From Shimia sp039969785 (GTDB taxonomy: Bacteria > Pseudomonadota > Alphaproteobacteria > Rhodobacterales > Rhodobacteraceae): a stretch of 64,000 nucleotides of DNA. The stretch spans positions 1-64,000 of the forward strand of contig NZ_JBDVNC010000048.1 in assembly GCF_039969785.1 (NCBI RefSeq), written 5' to 3'. This document shows positions 41,273 to 49,790 of the stretch, one piece after another (within the stretch, counting starts at the first letter, position 1; each line of letters opens with the position of its first letter). A program made the position numbers and the translations under genes. A model generated the notes under the pieces. It was not told the DNA's origin and did not search any database. It worked only from the letters and a program-made list of their open reading frames with translations.

Positions 41273-42208
41273 ATGATCCGAGCTTTGACTTGCGTGGCTA
41301 GCTTGGCCACACTTATTGCCTGTGGCTCAGGTAATCCGTTCGTGGCAGAAACTGAAACCGCGACGGAAACAGAAACGGCTACAGAAACCGAAACGGAATC
41401 CACATCCATCATTTCTGACGAAATTGCAGGCAATTTGAAATCGTTCAGTTATGACGCGACAACCAAAACTTTGACCGCCTCAGTATACGCACTAGATTCT
41501 ACGCCAGTTGATGTTGTCTACAACCGCGATGTGACACGCGACATCGGCGCATACGAGGCCTATACAGTTCAAGAAGACAGCTTGGATCGCTTCTTTATAG
41601 CTATGGTCGGCGAAAGCGCCGATGGCTCAATTCAAAGCGGAGTCGTCGGAGATGGCGGCCAGTTTAATCGCGTTCTTCAAGGTGCTTACTATAAACGAGA
41701 GGGTGACTTTGACGCCCCCGATATTGGAACAGGTCCAGCTGCGGGTCAGGTTTCATATGCTGGTGACTACGCAGCATTAACCAACATTCAGTCACCAACC
41801 ACAGTCCCGGGTGTGGATCCATCCCTTCTTCCTGGCGAGCCTATCATGATCAGCGGTCAGGTCTTTTTAAATGCCAACTTCTCTGACATGGCAGTCAACG
41901 GCGGCATCTACGACCGTCAGTTGCTTTTGACAACACCTGTGGACTTGCCTGACTTAGCACTGATCGTCACCGATATTGGAACCGATGGCAGCTTTACCGG
42001 TGAGGTCGAATTTTCCGGCGTTGTTGAACAAGATATCGGGGACTACGGCGGTGTATTTGGCGGTACAGACTCAGCTTATGTCGGCGGCGCAACAAGCCTG
42101 AGCGAATTCTGGGACGATATCGATGACGAACTTGAACGTGGTTTCTTTGTTCTGACCCAATGCGGTGTTTCCGGCGACGCGAGCATTTGCTCAAATGTTT
42201 CTCCCTAA
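41273..42208 (+). CDS. candidate Slam-dependent surface lipoprotein
   Basis: This 311-residue lipoprotein has lipobox L-I-A-C at residues 14-17 and a long Glu/Thr linker (ETETATETETATETETES) that could hold the domain off the membrane. The C-terminal part is beta-rich, with the TbpB-barrel-like ending EVEFSGVVEQDIGDYGGVFGGTDSAYVGG, the F-x-G-x-F-G-G pattern seen in Slam substrates. It overlaps the downstream Slam-like gene by 14 bases. Surface exposure and ligand are inferred. TTGAGG precedes the ATG. Confidence 0.75.
   Translation: MIRALTCVASLATLIACGSGNPFVAETETATETETATETETESTSIISDEIAGNLKSFSYDATTKTLTASVYALDSTPVDVVYNRDVTRDIGAYEAYTVQEDSLDRFFIAMVGESADGSIQSGVVGDGGQFNRVLQGAYYKREGDFDAPDIGTGPAAGQVSYAGDYAALTNIQSPTTVPGVDPSLLPGEPIMISGQVFLNANFSDMAVNGGIYDRQLLLTTPVDLPDLALIVTDIGTDGSFTGEVEFSGVVEQDIGDYGGVFGGTDSAYVGGATSLSEFWDDIDDELERGFFVLTQCGVSGDASICSNVSP
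41349..41403 (+). repeat. low-complexity Glu/Thr codon repeat
   Basis: Repeated GAAAC(A/C/G/T)G(A/C)-type units encode the Thr-Glu linker of the lipoprotein gene. Such short tandem units can vary in number by slippage. Confidence 0.6.
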
Positions 42209-43604
42209 GGTCGCGGCGGCCACTTGTGCGGGTCTGATTGCGCTGTACTCCGGTCTGGTCTGGGCGCAGTCAACGCCGGACGTTTCACTGATTAATACAG
42301 ACGCAATAACACCCAACCAAGCCCGTCAGGTCATGGTTCATGCCTTGCGCACCAACCAGACAGAAGCCGCTCAGGTCGTGGCCGGAAGCCTGCTTCAATA
42401 CGATCCACGCGATCCCACCGCCCATTATGCCCTTGCGGTAACACAATCACGAAAGGGCGCCGTTGACGCCGCACGTAAATCTTCCCGACTGGCGTTTCGC
42501 TACGCGCAAACTGATGTGCAACGATTTCACTCAGCCAGCCTGAGCGCAAAGCTGGCCTATCAGGACAAGTCCCTCACTTGGGCACAATATTGGCTGCGTC
42601 GCGCGCACAGCGAAGCGTCAAGCGAGGTGCAACAGCGCAGCGTTGAACGCGATTTCAAACGGGTACGCGCCCAAAACCCGTTTCGCTTTCATCTCGACTT
42701 TTCTGCTGCCCCGTCATCCAACGTCAACAACGGGTCGTTGTCGCGGTACATGATCATAGACGGCGTGCCAGTGATTGGCGTGAACGTTGGTGACGCAATG
42801 GCACTTTCGGGTGTCGAGGCCATGCTGAATGCCCGTCTTAGTTATCGTCTCAACGAGTCTCAGACGAGCGAGACCCGAATTTTTGGACGGTATTTCTCGC
42901 GACGCGTGGCTCTGTCGGATGATGCAAAATCCATCGCTCCGGGGGCACGTGGTTCCGATTACGCTTATACCCAGTTGGAAACCGGACTGCGTCATAGCTT
43001 TCGCCAAAGCAAATCCGGTCCGATCTGGTCCATGGGGGCTGCTGTCGGGCGCGCGTGGAAAGCAGATGATCCCCTGCACGATCTCGCCCGCCTGGAAGCT
43101 GGCGCGACCTGGCAACATTCAAAAACGCTGACATTTTCTCTGACGGCACAAAATGAATGGCGCTACCTAGATGCCCCCGGACAAAAACACGACACCTACA
43201 CAAATCTGCGCGGCGGGGTATTCAAGACCACGCCGCGTGGCGACACTGTCTCGGCCAGCCTCGCCTTTAGCAGGCTCGAAGACGGCAATCCCGTGTTTTC
43301 ATCACGCGGAACTGTCGCCAGATTTCGCTATACATTTGCCAAACCAATAGGTGCGGTGAACGTCAGCGCCGGTCTGAATTTTGGTTTCAGCGATTATGCC
43401 AATTACCGCGTCGGATTTATCGTCGTACCCGGTGGGCGTCAGGACACGTCGGTTTCAGGACAGGTCGATTTCACATTGCAGAAAATGCAATATGCCGGTT
43501 TTGCCCCGGTTGTGACCCTGCGCGCATTGGAAACAAACTCCAATGTCAGCCGTTTTGACACCAGACAATTTGCTATAAATTTCGGCATTCGATCTTCGTT
43601 TTGA
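42195..43604 (+). CDS. Slam-type surface lipoprotein assembly modifier (DUF560)
   Basis: This 469-residue outer-membrane protein has a signal peptide (MFLPKVAAATCAGLIALYSGLVWA), a periplasmic helical TPR-like domain (residues ~40-155; ARQVMVHALRTNQTEAAQVVAGSLLQYDPRDPTAHYALAV), and a C-terminal beta-barrel from ~160. Alternating strands such as FRFHLDFSAAPSSNVNNGS end with a terminal Phe, the outer-membrane insertion signal. This is the Slam architecture, which moves lipoproteins to the cell surface. ATG 42195 is preferred over a GTG at 42165. It is co-transcribed with its presumed substrate. Confidence 0.82.
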   Translation: MFLPKVAAATCAGLIALYSGLVWAQSTPDVSLINTDAITPNQARQVMVHALRTNQTEAAQVVAGSLLQYDPRDPTAHYALAVTQSRKGAVDAARKSSRLAFRYAQTDVQRFHSASLSAKLAYQDKSLTWAQYWLRRAHSEASSEVQQRSVERDFKRVRAQNPFRFHLDFSAAPSSNVNNGSLSRYMIIDGVPVIGVNVGDAMALSGVEAMLNARLSYRLNESQTSETRIFGRYFSRRVALSDDAKSIAPGARGSDYAYTQLETGLRHSFRQSKSGPIWSMGAAVGRAWKADDPLHDLARLEAGATWQHSKTLTFSLTAQNEWRYLDAPGQKHDTYTNLRGGVFKTTPRGDTVSASLAFSRLEDGNPVFSSRGTVARFRYTFAKPIGAVNVSAGLNFGFSDYANYRVGFIVVPGGRQDTSVSGQVDFTLQKMQYAGFAPVVTLRALETNSNVSRFDTRQFAINFGIRSSF

Positions 43605-43679
43605 TCACGACCTCTCGACTCCTGCGCGCCAGACAATACACTATTGCAATCCCAAAATCGCAACAACGCCGGAGCACCT

Positions 43680-44108
43680 ATGCACCTGAAATACCTTCAC
43701 ACGATGGTCCGCGTCTCGGATCTTGACGCCTCTATCGCCTTTTATGGGCTGCTGGGCCTCAAAGAAATCAGACGCCGGGAAAACGAAGCAGGCCGCTTTA
43801 CCCTAATCTTTCTTGCCGCCGACGGTGATCACGATTGCCCGCTGGAACTGACTTACAACTGGGATGGCGACGAAGGGCTGCCCAGCGACGGACGTCACTT
43901 TGGACATCTCGCCTATGAAGTCGGCAATATCTACGAGATGTGCCAAAAGCTTCAGGACAATGGCGTTGTCATCAACCGTCCGCCACGTGATGGCAATATG
44001 GCGTTTGTGCGCTCGCCCGACAATGTGTCCATCGAATTGCTTCAGCAGGGCCCGGCGCTGGAACCAGCCGAACCATGGGCCAGCATGGAAAGCACCGGGC
44101 ACTGGTGA
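43680..44108 (+). CDS. gloA: lactoylglutathione lyase (glyoxalase I)
   Basis: This 142-residue metalloenzyme isomerises the methylglyoxal-glutathione hemithioacetal. The four metal ligands are in place: His in LHTMVRV, Glu in LELTYNW, His in FGHLAYEV and Glu in VSIELLQQG. The N-terminal VRVSDLDASIAFYGLLG is standard for GloA. GGAGC precedes the ATG at 43680. It overlaps the next reading frame, and the three genes 43680-45591 appear co-transcribed. Confidence 0.92.
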   Translation: MHLKYLHTMVRVSDLDASIAFYGLLGLKEIRRRENEAGRFTLIFLAADGDHDCPLELTYNWDGDEGLPSDGRHFGHLAYEVGNIYEMCQKLQDNGVVINRPPRDGNMAFVRSPDNVSIELLQQGPALEPAEPWASMESTGHW

Positions 44109-44821
44109 TCCGCGCCTGCCTCATTGCCGGGCTTGCCACAGCAAGCCTGCCGGCCAAGGCGGTCGCGTGCCGCCTTGCGCTTGTTCTCGCGATGGACGTT
44201 TCATCGTCAGTGGATGCATCAGAAGACACGCTTCAACGCACCGGTTTGGCCGCCGCCCTGATCGCCCCCGAAGTGCAGGCGGCATTTTTCCAGTCGCCAC
44301 AACCTGTTGCGCTTGCCGTGTTTGAATGGAGCGGGCGCAGCAATCAGAAACTTTTGTTGGACTGGACGTTGATCGGCTCGCAATCCGACCTTTTTTCAGC
44401 GGCGTCCAGCCTTGCACGATCACAGCGTTCTACGTCTGAATTTCCGACAGCGCTTGGGCATGCGATGGGGCACGCCGCCACGATGTTACAAAGCGCACCC
44501 GTTTGTCACGCACAGACCGTCGATGTCAGCGGTGATGGGCGCAACAACGAAGGCTTCACGCCGAAACAGGCCTATGCACATTTTCCATTTGCCGGTGTCA
44601 CGGTGAATGGTCTGGCCATCGAAACGGCCGGATCAACGGCCGCTGCAGAAACTTCAGTTCCCGCGCATATCGGCGACTATTACTGGGAAGAGGTGCTTTA
44701 CGGACCCGGAGCCTTTCTGGAAATTGCAAATGGCTTTGACGATTACGAACGCGCGTTGCGCCGTAAACTGGAACGCGAACTTGCGCCCATTGCGGTGTCG
44801 TCGCTGAATCCTTTGAAATGA
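44105..44821 (+). CDS. DUF1194 exported protein, vWA-like (first of pair)
   Basis: Read from the GTG at 44105 this is a 238-residue exported protein (signal MIRACLIAGLATASLPAKAVA). The DUF1194 domain opens with LVLAMDVSSSVDASEDTLQRTG, a D-x-S-x-S MIDAS-type metal site, and continues with VALAVFEWSGRSNQK and VDVSGDGRNNEG. An ATG at 44075 would add ten residues inside gloA; the GTGA overlap with the gloA stop favours 44105. Its stop overlaps the next start by four bases. Function unknown. Confidence 0.8.
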   Translation: MIRACLIAGLATASLPAKAVACRLALVLAMDVSSSVDASEDTLQRTGLAAALIAPEVQAAFFQSPQPVALAVFEWSGRSNQKLLLDWTLIGSQSDLFSAASSLARSQRSTSEFPTALGHAMGHAATMLQSAPVCHAQTVDVSGDGRNNEGFTPKQAYAHFPFAGVTVNGLAIETAGSTAAAETSVPAHIGDYYWEEVLYGPGAFLEIANGFDDYERALRRKLERELAPIAVSSLNPLK

Positions 44822-45591
44822 AACACCTTGCGTTGGTCGGCTTATTGCTTTTGACAACAGCCACTCAGCTGTTCGCAGGGTGTCGTCAGGCTCTATCGCT
44901 AGGATTGGATGTATCGGGATCGGTCGATGCCGATGAATACAGGATGCAATTGGACGGGCTTGCCAATGCGTTTGCGCATCCTGATGTCCAAGTCGCCCTG
45001 CTCGCGTGGGCCGCACATCCGGTTCAGATTTCTGTTTTTGAATGGAGTGGCCCAAATGATCAGCGATTGCTCATCCCGTGGACCGAGGTTGATGCGGCCC
45101 CCGTTTTGACCAATATCGCCAACGATCTAAGAGCTGTCCTGCGAATTCCGATGGGGCCGCCAACCGCAATCGGCAGCGCAAAACTGTTTGGAGGCGCGCT
45201 TTTGGCGCGCAAGCCAGAGTGTTGGAAGCGCACACTCGACATCTCCGGCGACGGTATGTCCAACACTGGCCCCCTGCCCCGCGATACGCGATTGGGGGAG
45301 AATATCACGATCAACGCTTTGGTGATTGGGGCTGATGATGCCGCCTCTGGGGATGCCCGCCATGCCGACATTGCTGCCTTATCCAGCTACTTTCGTGCGT
45401 GGGTCATTCAAGGCCCCGATGCATTTGTTGAAACTGCGCTTGGGTTTTCGGACTATGAACGCGCGATGGTGCGCAAGCTAAAACGCGAGTTGCAGGGACC
45501 ATCGCTTGCGACGCTCCCTGCCGCCCCCGCGACCCGTACTGGGAATGCAATACCTGCGTGGAAAACGCTGGTCGCAGCACGCAGTCAATAA
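44818..45591 (+). CDS. DUF1194 exported protein, vWA-like (second of pair)
   Basis: This 257-residue paralogue of the previous gene has a signal peptide MKHLALVGLLLLTTATQLFA, MIDAS-like LGLDVSGSVDADEYRMQLDG, VFEWSGPNDQRLLIPW and LDISGDGMSNTG. Both copies keep the metal-site residues and a C-terminal FSDYERAMVRKLKREL helix. The start overlaps the previous stop (ATGA). Its 3' end overlaps the convergent MarR gene by seven bases. Periplasmic metal-dependent protein binding is likely from the fold; the partner is unknown. Confidence 0.85.
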   Translation: MKHLALVGLLLLTTATQLFAGCRQALSLGLDVSGSVDADEYRMQLDGLANAFAHPDVQVALLAWAAHPVQISVFEWSGPNDQRLLIPWTEVDAAPVLTNIANDLRAVLRIPMGPPTAIGSAKLFGGALLARKPECWKRTLDISGDGMSNTGPLPRDTRLGENITINALVIGADDAASGDARHADIAALSSYFRAWVIQGPDAFVETALGFSDYERAMVRKLKRELQGPSLATLPAAPATRTGNAIPAWKTLVAARSQ

Positions 45592-46082
45592 ATGTATCGA
45601 ATTTGATCGGTCCAGTACCGTTCAACACGGCGAAGCGCGTGGATGATACTTTCGATACCCTCTGGCCCCAAAACACCTTTTGACCGCAGCCCGTCAGCAT
45701 GACGTTCAAACAGCGCTGCAACAATATCACGGATTTTGCGCCCCTTGTCGGTCAGCCGCACCCGTACAGAACGCCGGTCAATCTCGCACCGCTGGTGATG
45801 CATATATTCCATCTCGACCAGCTTCTTCAGATTATAGCTGACATTGCTGCCCTGATAATACCCGCGCGATTTCAGCTCGCCCGCAGTGACCTCGTTGTCG
45901 CCAATATTAAACAGCAACAGCGCCTGAACAGCGTTGATTTCTAAAACGCCAACACGTTCAAACTCGTCCTTGATCACATCCAACAAAAGCCGATGCAATC
46001 GCTCGACCAGCGCCAGGGAGTCAAGATAACCCGCCATGAAGCCCTGCTCCGGGCTCCCCCCCATGGATGTATGAAAGCTCAT
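45585..46082 (-). CDS. MarR-family regulator (LdtR-like)
   Basis: This 165-residue winged-helix regulator has a DNA-binding region reading LFNIGDNEVTAGELKSRGYYQGSNVSYNLKKLVEMEYMHHQRCEIDRRSVRVRLTDKG. It belongs to the alphaproteobacterial LdtR-type branch, where members control L,D-transpeptidases and osmotic-stress genes. Its targets in this organism are not shown. It begins 58 bases upstream of a clean intergenic region shared with no divergent gene. Confidence 0.85.
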   Translation of the reverse strand: MSFHTSMGGSPEQGFMAGYLDSLALVERLHRLLLDVIKDEFERVGVLEINAVQALLLFNIGDNEVTAGELKSRGYYQGSNVSYNLKKLVEMEYMHHQRCEIDRRSVRVRLTDKGRKIRDIVAALFERHADGLRSKGVLGPEGIESIIHALRRVERYWTDQIRYIY

Positions 46083-46170
46083 CTTCGTCTCCGACTACTA
46101 ATGTTAATCGGACCCTGACGGATAAAGCCGAACAATCAGTTAAGTGAGACAAAGACCGCTAAAATGCGAA

Positions 46171-46434
46171 CTATTCAGCGCCATTTATGGCTTGGGAAAT
46201 GTCTTTGATCAGCGCCTGATACGACTCAGGTGCCGGTGTTTGCCCGGTCACCCACTGATAAAGATCCTGGTCATTTTCATGCAGCAAAGCGTCGTACAGA
46301 TCCAACATGGCGGCGTCCATATCTTCCAGATTGTCATCCGCATAGCGCGCAAGGATCAGGTCCATCTCTTTGATGCCACGCCGCATAGAGCGCATTTTCA
46401 TGCGTTTCAGGCGATGTTCACGCAGTTCACTCAT
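46171..46434 (-). CDS. sdhE: FAD assembly factor SdhE
   Basis: This 87-residue protein has the SdhE/DUF339 signature: RSMRRGIKEMDLILARYA, where the R-G-x-x-E motif directs covalent flavinylation of succinate dehydrogenase, and LYDALLHENDQDLYQWVTGQ in the helical bundle. It acts in the cytoplasm on SdhA. The sdh genes are not in the window. Its start lies inside the XRE-type gene end (8-base overlap), so the two are translationally linked. Confidence 0.9.
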   Translation of the reverse strand: MSELREHRLKRMKMRSMRRGIKEMDLILARYADDNLEDMDAAMLDLYDALLHENDQDLYQWVTGQTPAPESYQALIKDISQAINGAE

Positions 46435-46843
46435 TTTCGATCAGCCTTTTGCGCAACGCCTTTTCGACCCGGGCCAGACGGTCGAGATCACTTTTGATAC
46501 GGCCCCGCACATCCCGGATATCTGCCAACAACGCAACAAGTCCCGGATCGTCGCCGTCCAGACTTTCGTCGGGGGCGTCAACGCCGTCCCCTTCGCCGGT
46601 CAGCAACCAGCCCACCGAAACATTCAACAGACCCGCCATCATTTGCAACCGGTTGGCACGCGGTTCGGACAGATCGTCTTCCCAATCTGAAATCGTGGCC
46701 TTCTTCACGCCAAGACGCTTGGCAAACTCAATGCGTTTCAGACCCGCCGCTTCGCGCGCCGCGGCCAGCCGGTCTCCGAATGTCGCGACATCTTCGCCAT
46801 ACCATTCCTCAGAATTGGTCTCATCGTCATATTCCAGCGGCAT
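46427..46843 (-). CDS. XRE-family transcriptional regulator
   Basis: This 138-residue protein has a helix-turn-helix of the Cro/C1 type (FGDRLAAAREAAGLKRIEFAKRLGVKKATISDWEDDLSEPRANRLQMMAGLLNVSVGWLLTGEG). An acidic N-terminal extension precedes it and a C-terminal coiled coil (RIKSDLDRLARVEKALRKRLI) follows, probably for dimerisation. It is placed directly upstream of, and coupled to, sdhE; regulation of respiration genes is a guess from context only. Confidence 0.87.
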   Translation of the reverse strand: MPLEYDDETNSEEWYGEDVATFGDRLAAAREAAGLKRIEFAKRLGVKKATISDWEDDLSEPRANRLQMMAGLLNVSVGWLLTGEGDGVDAPDESLDGDDPGLVALLADIRDVRGRIKSDLDRLARVEKALRKRLIENE

Positions 46844-46928
46844 ATTCAGATCCTCTCTCCGATCAGACTTGAACGGGTTTCGCGCGCACCCTAAGACATG
46901 GGTCTAGTGATTACAAACGAGGCCACCC

Positions 46929-48131
46929 ATGTCTTTCCTGTCTGAGACACTTTCACGCGTCAAACCGTCCCCCACAATTGCCGTCACCACGCTGGCTGGC
47001 GAACTCAAAGCCGCCGGTAAGGACGTTATCGGACTGGGCGCGGGCGAACCCGATTTTGACACGCCGGAAAACATCAAGGCCGCCGGTATCGCCGCCATCA
47101 ATGCTGGCAAAACGAAATACACTGCCCCTGATGGTATCCCCGAGCTGAAACAGGCGATCTGTGACAAGTTCCAGCGCGAAAACGGGTTGGACTATACGCC
47201 TCAGCAAGTTTCGGTCGGCACGGGCGGCAAACAGATATTGTACAATGCGCTGATGGCCACGCTGAACCCGGGCGACGAAGTTGTCATACCTGCCCCCTAC
47301 TGGGTCAGCTACCCCGATATGGTTTTGCTGGCCGGCGGCACGCCTGTGATCGCACCCGCGACCCTGGAGAACAATTTCAAGATCACGCCGGCCGACCTTG
47401 AGGCGGCAATCACGCCAAAAACCAAATGGCTGATCTTCAATTCACCGTCCAACCCAACCGGAGCCGGGTATTCGCGCGATGAACTAAAAGGGCTGACTGA
47501 TGTTCTGTTGCGTCACCCTCATGTCTGGGTGATGACCGATGACATGTATGAACATCTGGCCTATGACGGGTTCGAATTCTGCACCCCGGCGCAAATTGAA
47601 CCGGCTCTCTATGATCGCACGCTGACCTGTAACGGCGTGTCCAAAGCCTATGCCATGACCGGCTGGCGAATTGGCTATGCGGCTGGCCCCGTAGAGCTGA
47701 TCGCGGCAATGCGCAAAATTCAATCGCAATCGACGTCAAACCCCTGCTCGATCAGCCAATGGGCTGCCATCGAGGCACTGAACGGTCCGCAGGATTTCCT
47801 GACCACCAATAACGCTGTGTTCAAACGGCGGCGCGATCTTGTGGTGTCCATGCTTTCAGAGATCCCCGGCGTGACCTGTCCGGTCCCGGAGGGCGCATTT
47901 TACGTCTACCCGTCAATCGCCGGACTGATTGGCAAAACCACGCCAAGCGGTGTTACAATCGACAATGACGAAACCTTTTCGCGGGCATTGCTCGAAGAAA
48001 CCGGCGTTGCAGTGGTGTTCGGGGCCGCCTTCGGTCTTTCTCCCAACTTTCGCGTCAGCTACGCTACATCTGACGAGGCACTAAGAACCGCGTGTGAACG
48101 CATTCAGGCGTTTTGCGCGAAACTGACCTAA
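46929..48131 (+). CDS. aatA: aspartate aminotransferase (class I, Igamma type)
   Basis: This 400-residue PLP enzyme carries the fold-I markers: the GAGEPDFDTP start loop, FNSPSNPTGAGY, the Asp in VMTDDMYEHLAYD and SKAYAMTGWRIGY, whose Lys binds PLP. The conserved C-terminal Arg in NFRVSYATS binds the substrate carboxylate. It interconverts aspartate/2-oxoglutarate and oxaloacetate/glutamate, and this branch often also accepts prephenate. It is divergent from the XRE/sdhE pair. Confidence 0.92.
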   Translation: MSFLSETLSRVKPSPTIAVTTLAGELKAAGKDVIGLGAGEPDFDTPENIKAAGIAAINAGKTKYTAPDGIPELKQAICDKFQRENGLDYTPQQVSVGTGGKQILYNALMATLNPGDEVVIPAPYWVSYPDMVLLAGGTPVIAPATLENNFKITPADLEAAITPKTKWLIFNSPSNPTGAGYSRDELKGLTDVLLRHPHVWVMTDDMYEHLAYDGFEFCTPAQIEPALYDRTLTCNGVSKAYAMTGWRIGYAAGPVELIAAMRKIQSQSTSNPCSISQWAAIEALNGPQDFLTTNNAVFKRRRDLVVSMLSEIPGVTCPVPEGAFYVYPSIAGLIGKTTPSGVTIDNDETFSRALLEETGVAVVFGAAFGLSPNFRVSYATSDEALRTACERIQAFCAKLT

Positions 48132-48150
48132 CGACTAACGGGGCACTATC

Positions 48151-48558
48151 ATGAGCGGCGATCTGCCAGAGTATTACTTTCGGGTTCGCGAAAATGGCGC
48201 GGCTGTGTTTCGGGTGGATACCGAAAACCGCCAGCGCCGGATCGAAATGGACCAGATCGCCGTGGTCAACATCAAGAATGGCGAGGTCAAGCCGCAGGGC
48301 GACCGCAAATTGTCAGACTATGACGTTGATACCATCCGCACGTGGATGGACGAACGACGCGCGCTTCTGGCACAACGCGATATGGATGATATCCACCGCG
48401 CCGTGGATTACCTGAACCTGACCACGCAGTGGGTTCAATCAAAGGCCAGCGAAGAACAGCTTGAAGACATCACAGACGGGTTGCTTCTGGCCATGCATGA
48501 TCTGCGCTCTGTTTTGGTGCGCAAAAAGGCCGACCGTCTGATCAAAGGCAAAAACTAA
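48151..48558 (+). CDS. conserved hypothetical protein
   Basis: This 135-residue soluble protein begins MSGDLPEYYFRVRENGAAVFRVDTENRQRRIEMDQIAVVN. The N-terminal half is beta-rich, and the C-terminal half is helical (YLNLTTQWVQSKASEEQLEDITDGLLLAMHDLRSVLVRKKADRLI). No motif links it to a known function. It follows aatA by 19 bases on the same strand and converges with prfB. Confidence 0.78.
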   Translation: MSGDLPEYYFRVRENGAAVFRVDTENRQRRIEMDQIAVVNIKNGEVKPQGDRKLSDYDVDTIRTWMDERRALLAQRDMDDIHRAVDYLNLTTQWVQSKASEEQLEDITDGLLLAMHDLRSVLVRKKADRLIKGKN

Positions 48559-48578
48559 AGGCCCGGACGCGAGAGAAT

Positions 48579-49706
48579 TTATTCTTCTGCCTGTGCGTCT
48601 GCGCGACTTTTGCCCGACACATCCATGGCCAGCGTCGCGGCCATAAACCCGTCCAGATCGCCGTCCAGCACCCCTTTGGTGTCGCTGGTTTCGTGATTGG
48701 TGCGCAGGTCTTTGACCATCTGATAGGGCTGCAACACATACGATCTGATCTGGTTGCCCCAACCGGCATCACCCTTGGCTTCGTGCGCCTCGTTGATGGC
48801 GGCGTTGCGCCGGTCCAGTTCTTGTTGATACAGCCGAGATTTCAACGCCTTCATGGCGATATCGCGGTTCTGGTGCTGAGACTTTTCCGAGCTTGTCACA
48901 ACAATTCCGGTTGGAATGTGGGTAATGCGCACCGCCGAATCCGTGGTGTTCACGTGCTGACCACCCGCCCCGGATGACCGATAGGTGTCAATGCGGATAT
49001 CCGACGGGTTCACGTCGATATCGATGTTGTCATCCACCACCGGATAAACCCAGACCGACGAAAACGACGTGTGCCGTTTCGCGGCCGAGTCATAAGGTGA
49101 AATTCGTACCAGCCGGTGCACGCCACTTTCCGATTTTAACCAGCCATATGCGTTGTGGCCGGTAATCTTGTAAGCAGCAGACTTGATCCCGGCTTCTTCA
49201 CCCGCAGTCTCTGATTGCAGCTCGACCTTATAGCCCTTCTTTTCGGCCCAGCGGATATACATCCGCGCCAGCATACTGGCCCAGTCACAGCTCTCTGTGC
49301 CTCCGGCACCCGAATTGATCTCAAGAAACGTATCATTGCCGTCCGCCTCGCCATCCAGCAAAGCCTCCAGCTCTTTCTCAGCCGCCTTGACAGCCAGAGA
49401 TTTCAGCGCCTGTTCGGCGTCCTTGATGACCTCGTCATCCTCTTCCATCTCACCCAGCTCGATCATCTCGACATTGTCGTTCATGTCGGTCTCGATGGAT
49501 TGCACGGTTTCGATAGCATCCACCAGCATTTGCCGTTCGCGCATCAGCTTTTGCGCGCCATCCGGGTCGTTCCACAAATCCGGGTCTTCTACCCGGGCAT
49601 TGAATTCTTCCAGCCGATATTCCGCCGTTTCCCAGTCCAGTCGCTGTCGCAACAGGTTCAGGGATTTTTCAATTTCGGCAACGGTGTTCTGTGCTTCGGC
49701 GCGCAT
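48579..49706 (-). CDS. prfB: peptide chain release factor 2
   Basis: This 375-residue protein releases peptides at UGA and UAA codons. The G-G-Q motif lies in GAGGQHVNTTDSAVRITH. The codon-recognition tripeptide position reads S-P-Y (RISPYDSAAKRHTSF) rather than S-P-F. The reading frame is continuous with no internal UGA, so there is no programmed frameshift of the enterobacterial kind. The start at 49706 (MRAEAQNTVAEIEKSLNLL) matches homologues. Confidence 0.95.
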   Translation of the reverse strand: MRAEAQNTVAEIEKSLNLLRQRLDWETAEYRLEEFNARVEDPDLWNDPDGAQKLMRERQMLVDAIETVQSIETDMNDNVEMIELGEMEEDDEVIKDAEQALKSLAVKAAEKELEALLDGEADGNDTFLEINSGAGGTESCDWASMLARMYIRWAEKKGYKVELQSETAGEEAGIKSAAYKITGHNAYGWLKSESGVHRLVRISPYDSAAKRHTSFSSVWVYPVVDDNIDIDVNPSDIRIDTYRSSGAGGQHVNTTDSAVRITHIPTGIVVTSSEKSQHQNRDIAMKALKSRLYQQELDRRNAAINEAHEAKGDAGWGNQIRSYVLQPYQMVKDLRTNHETSDTKGVLDGDLDGFMAATLAMDVSGKSRADAQAEE

Positions 49707-49790
49707 GGGTGGAATTCCGTTCTTAGTGGTCAGATCAGCGTGATAGACCAGCCCACCCATACGAGCAACCTATGCCGCCTTAAAAAGCGC

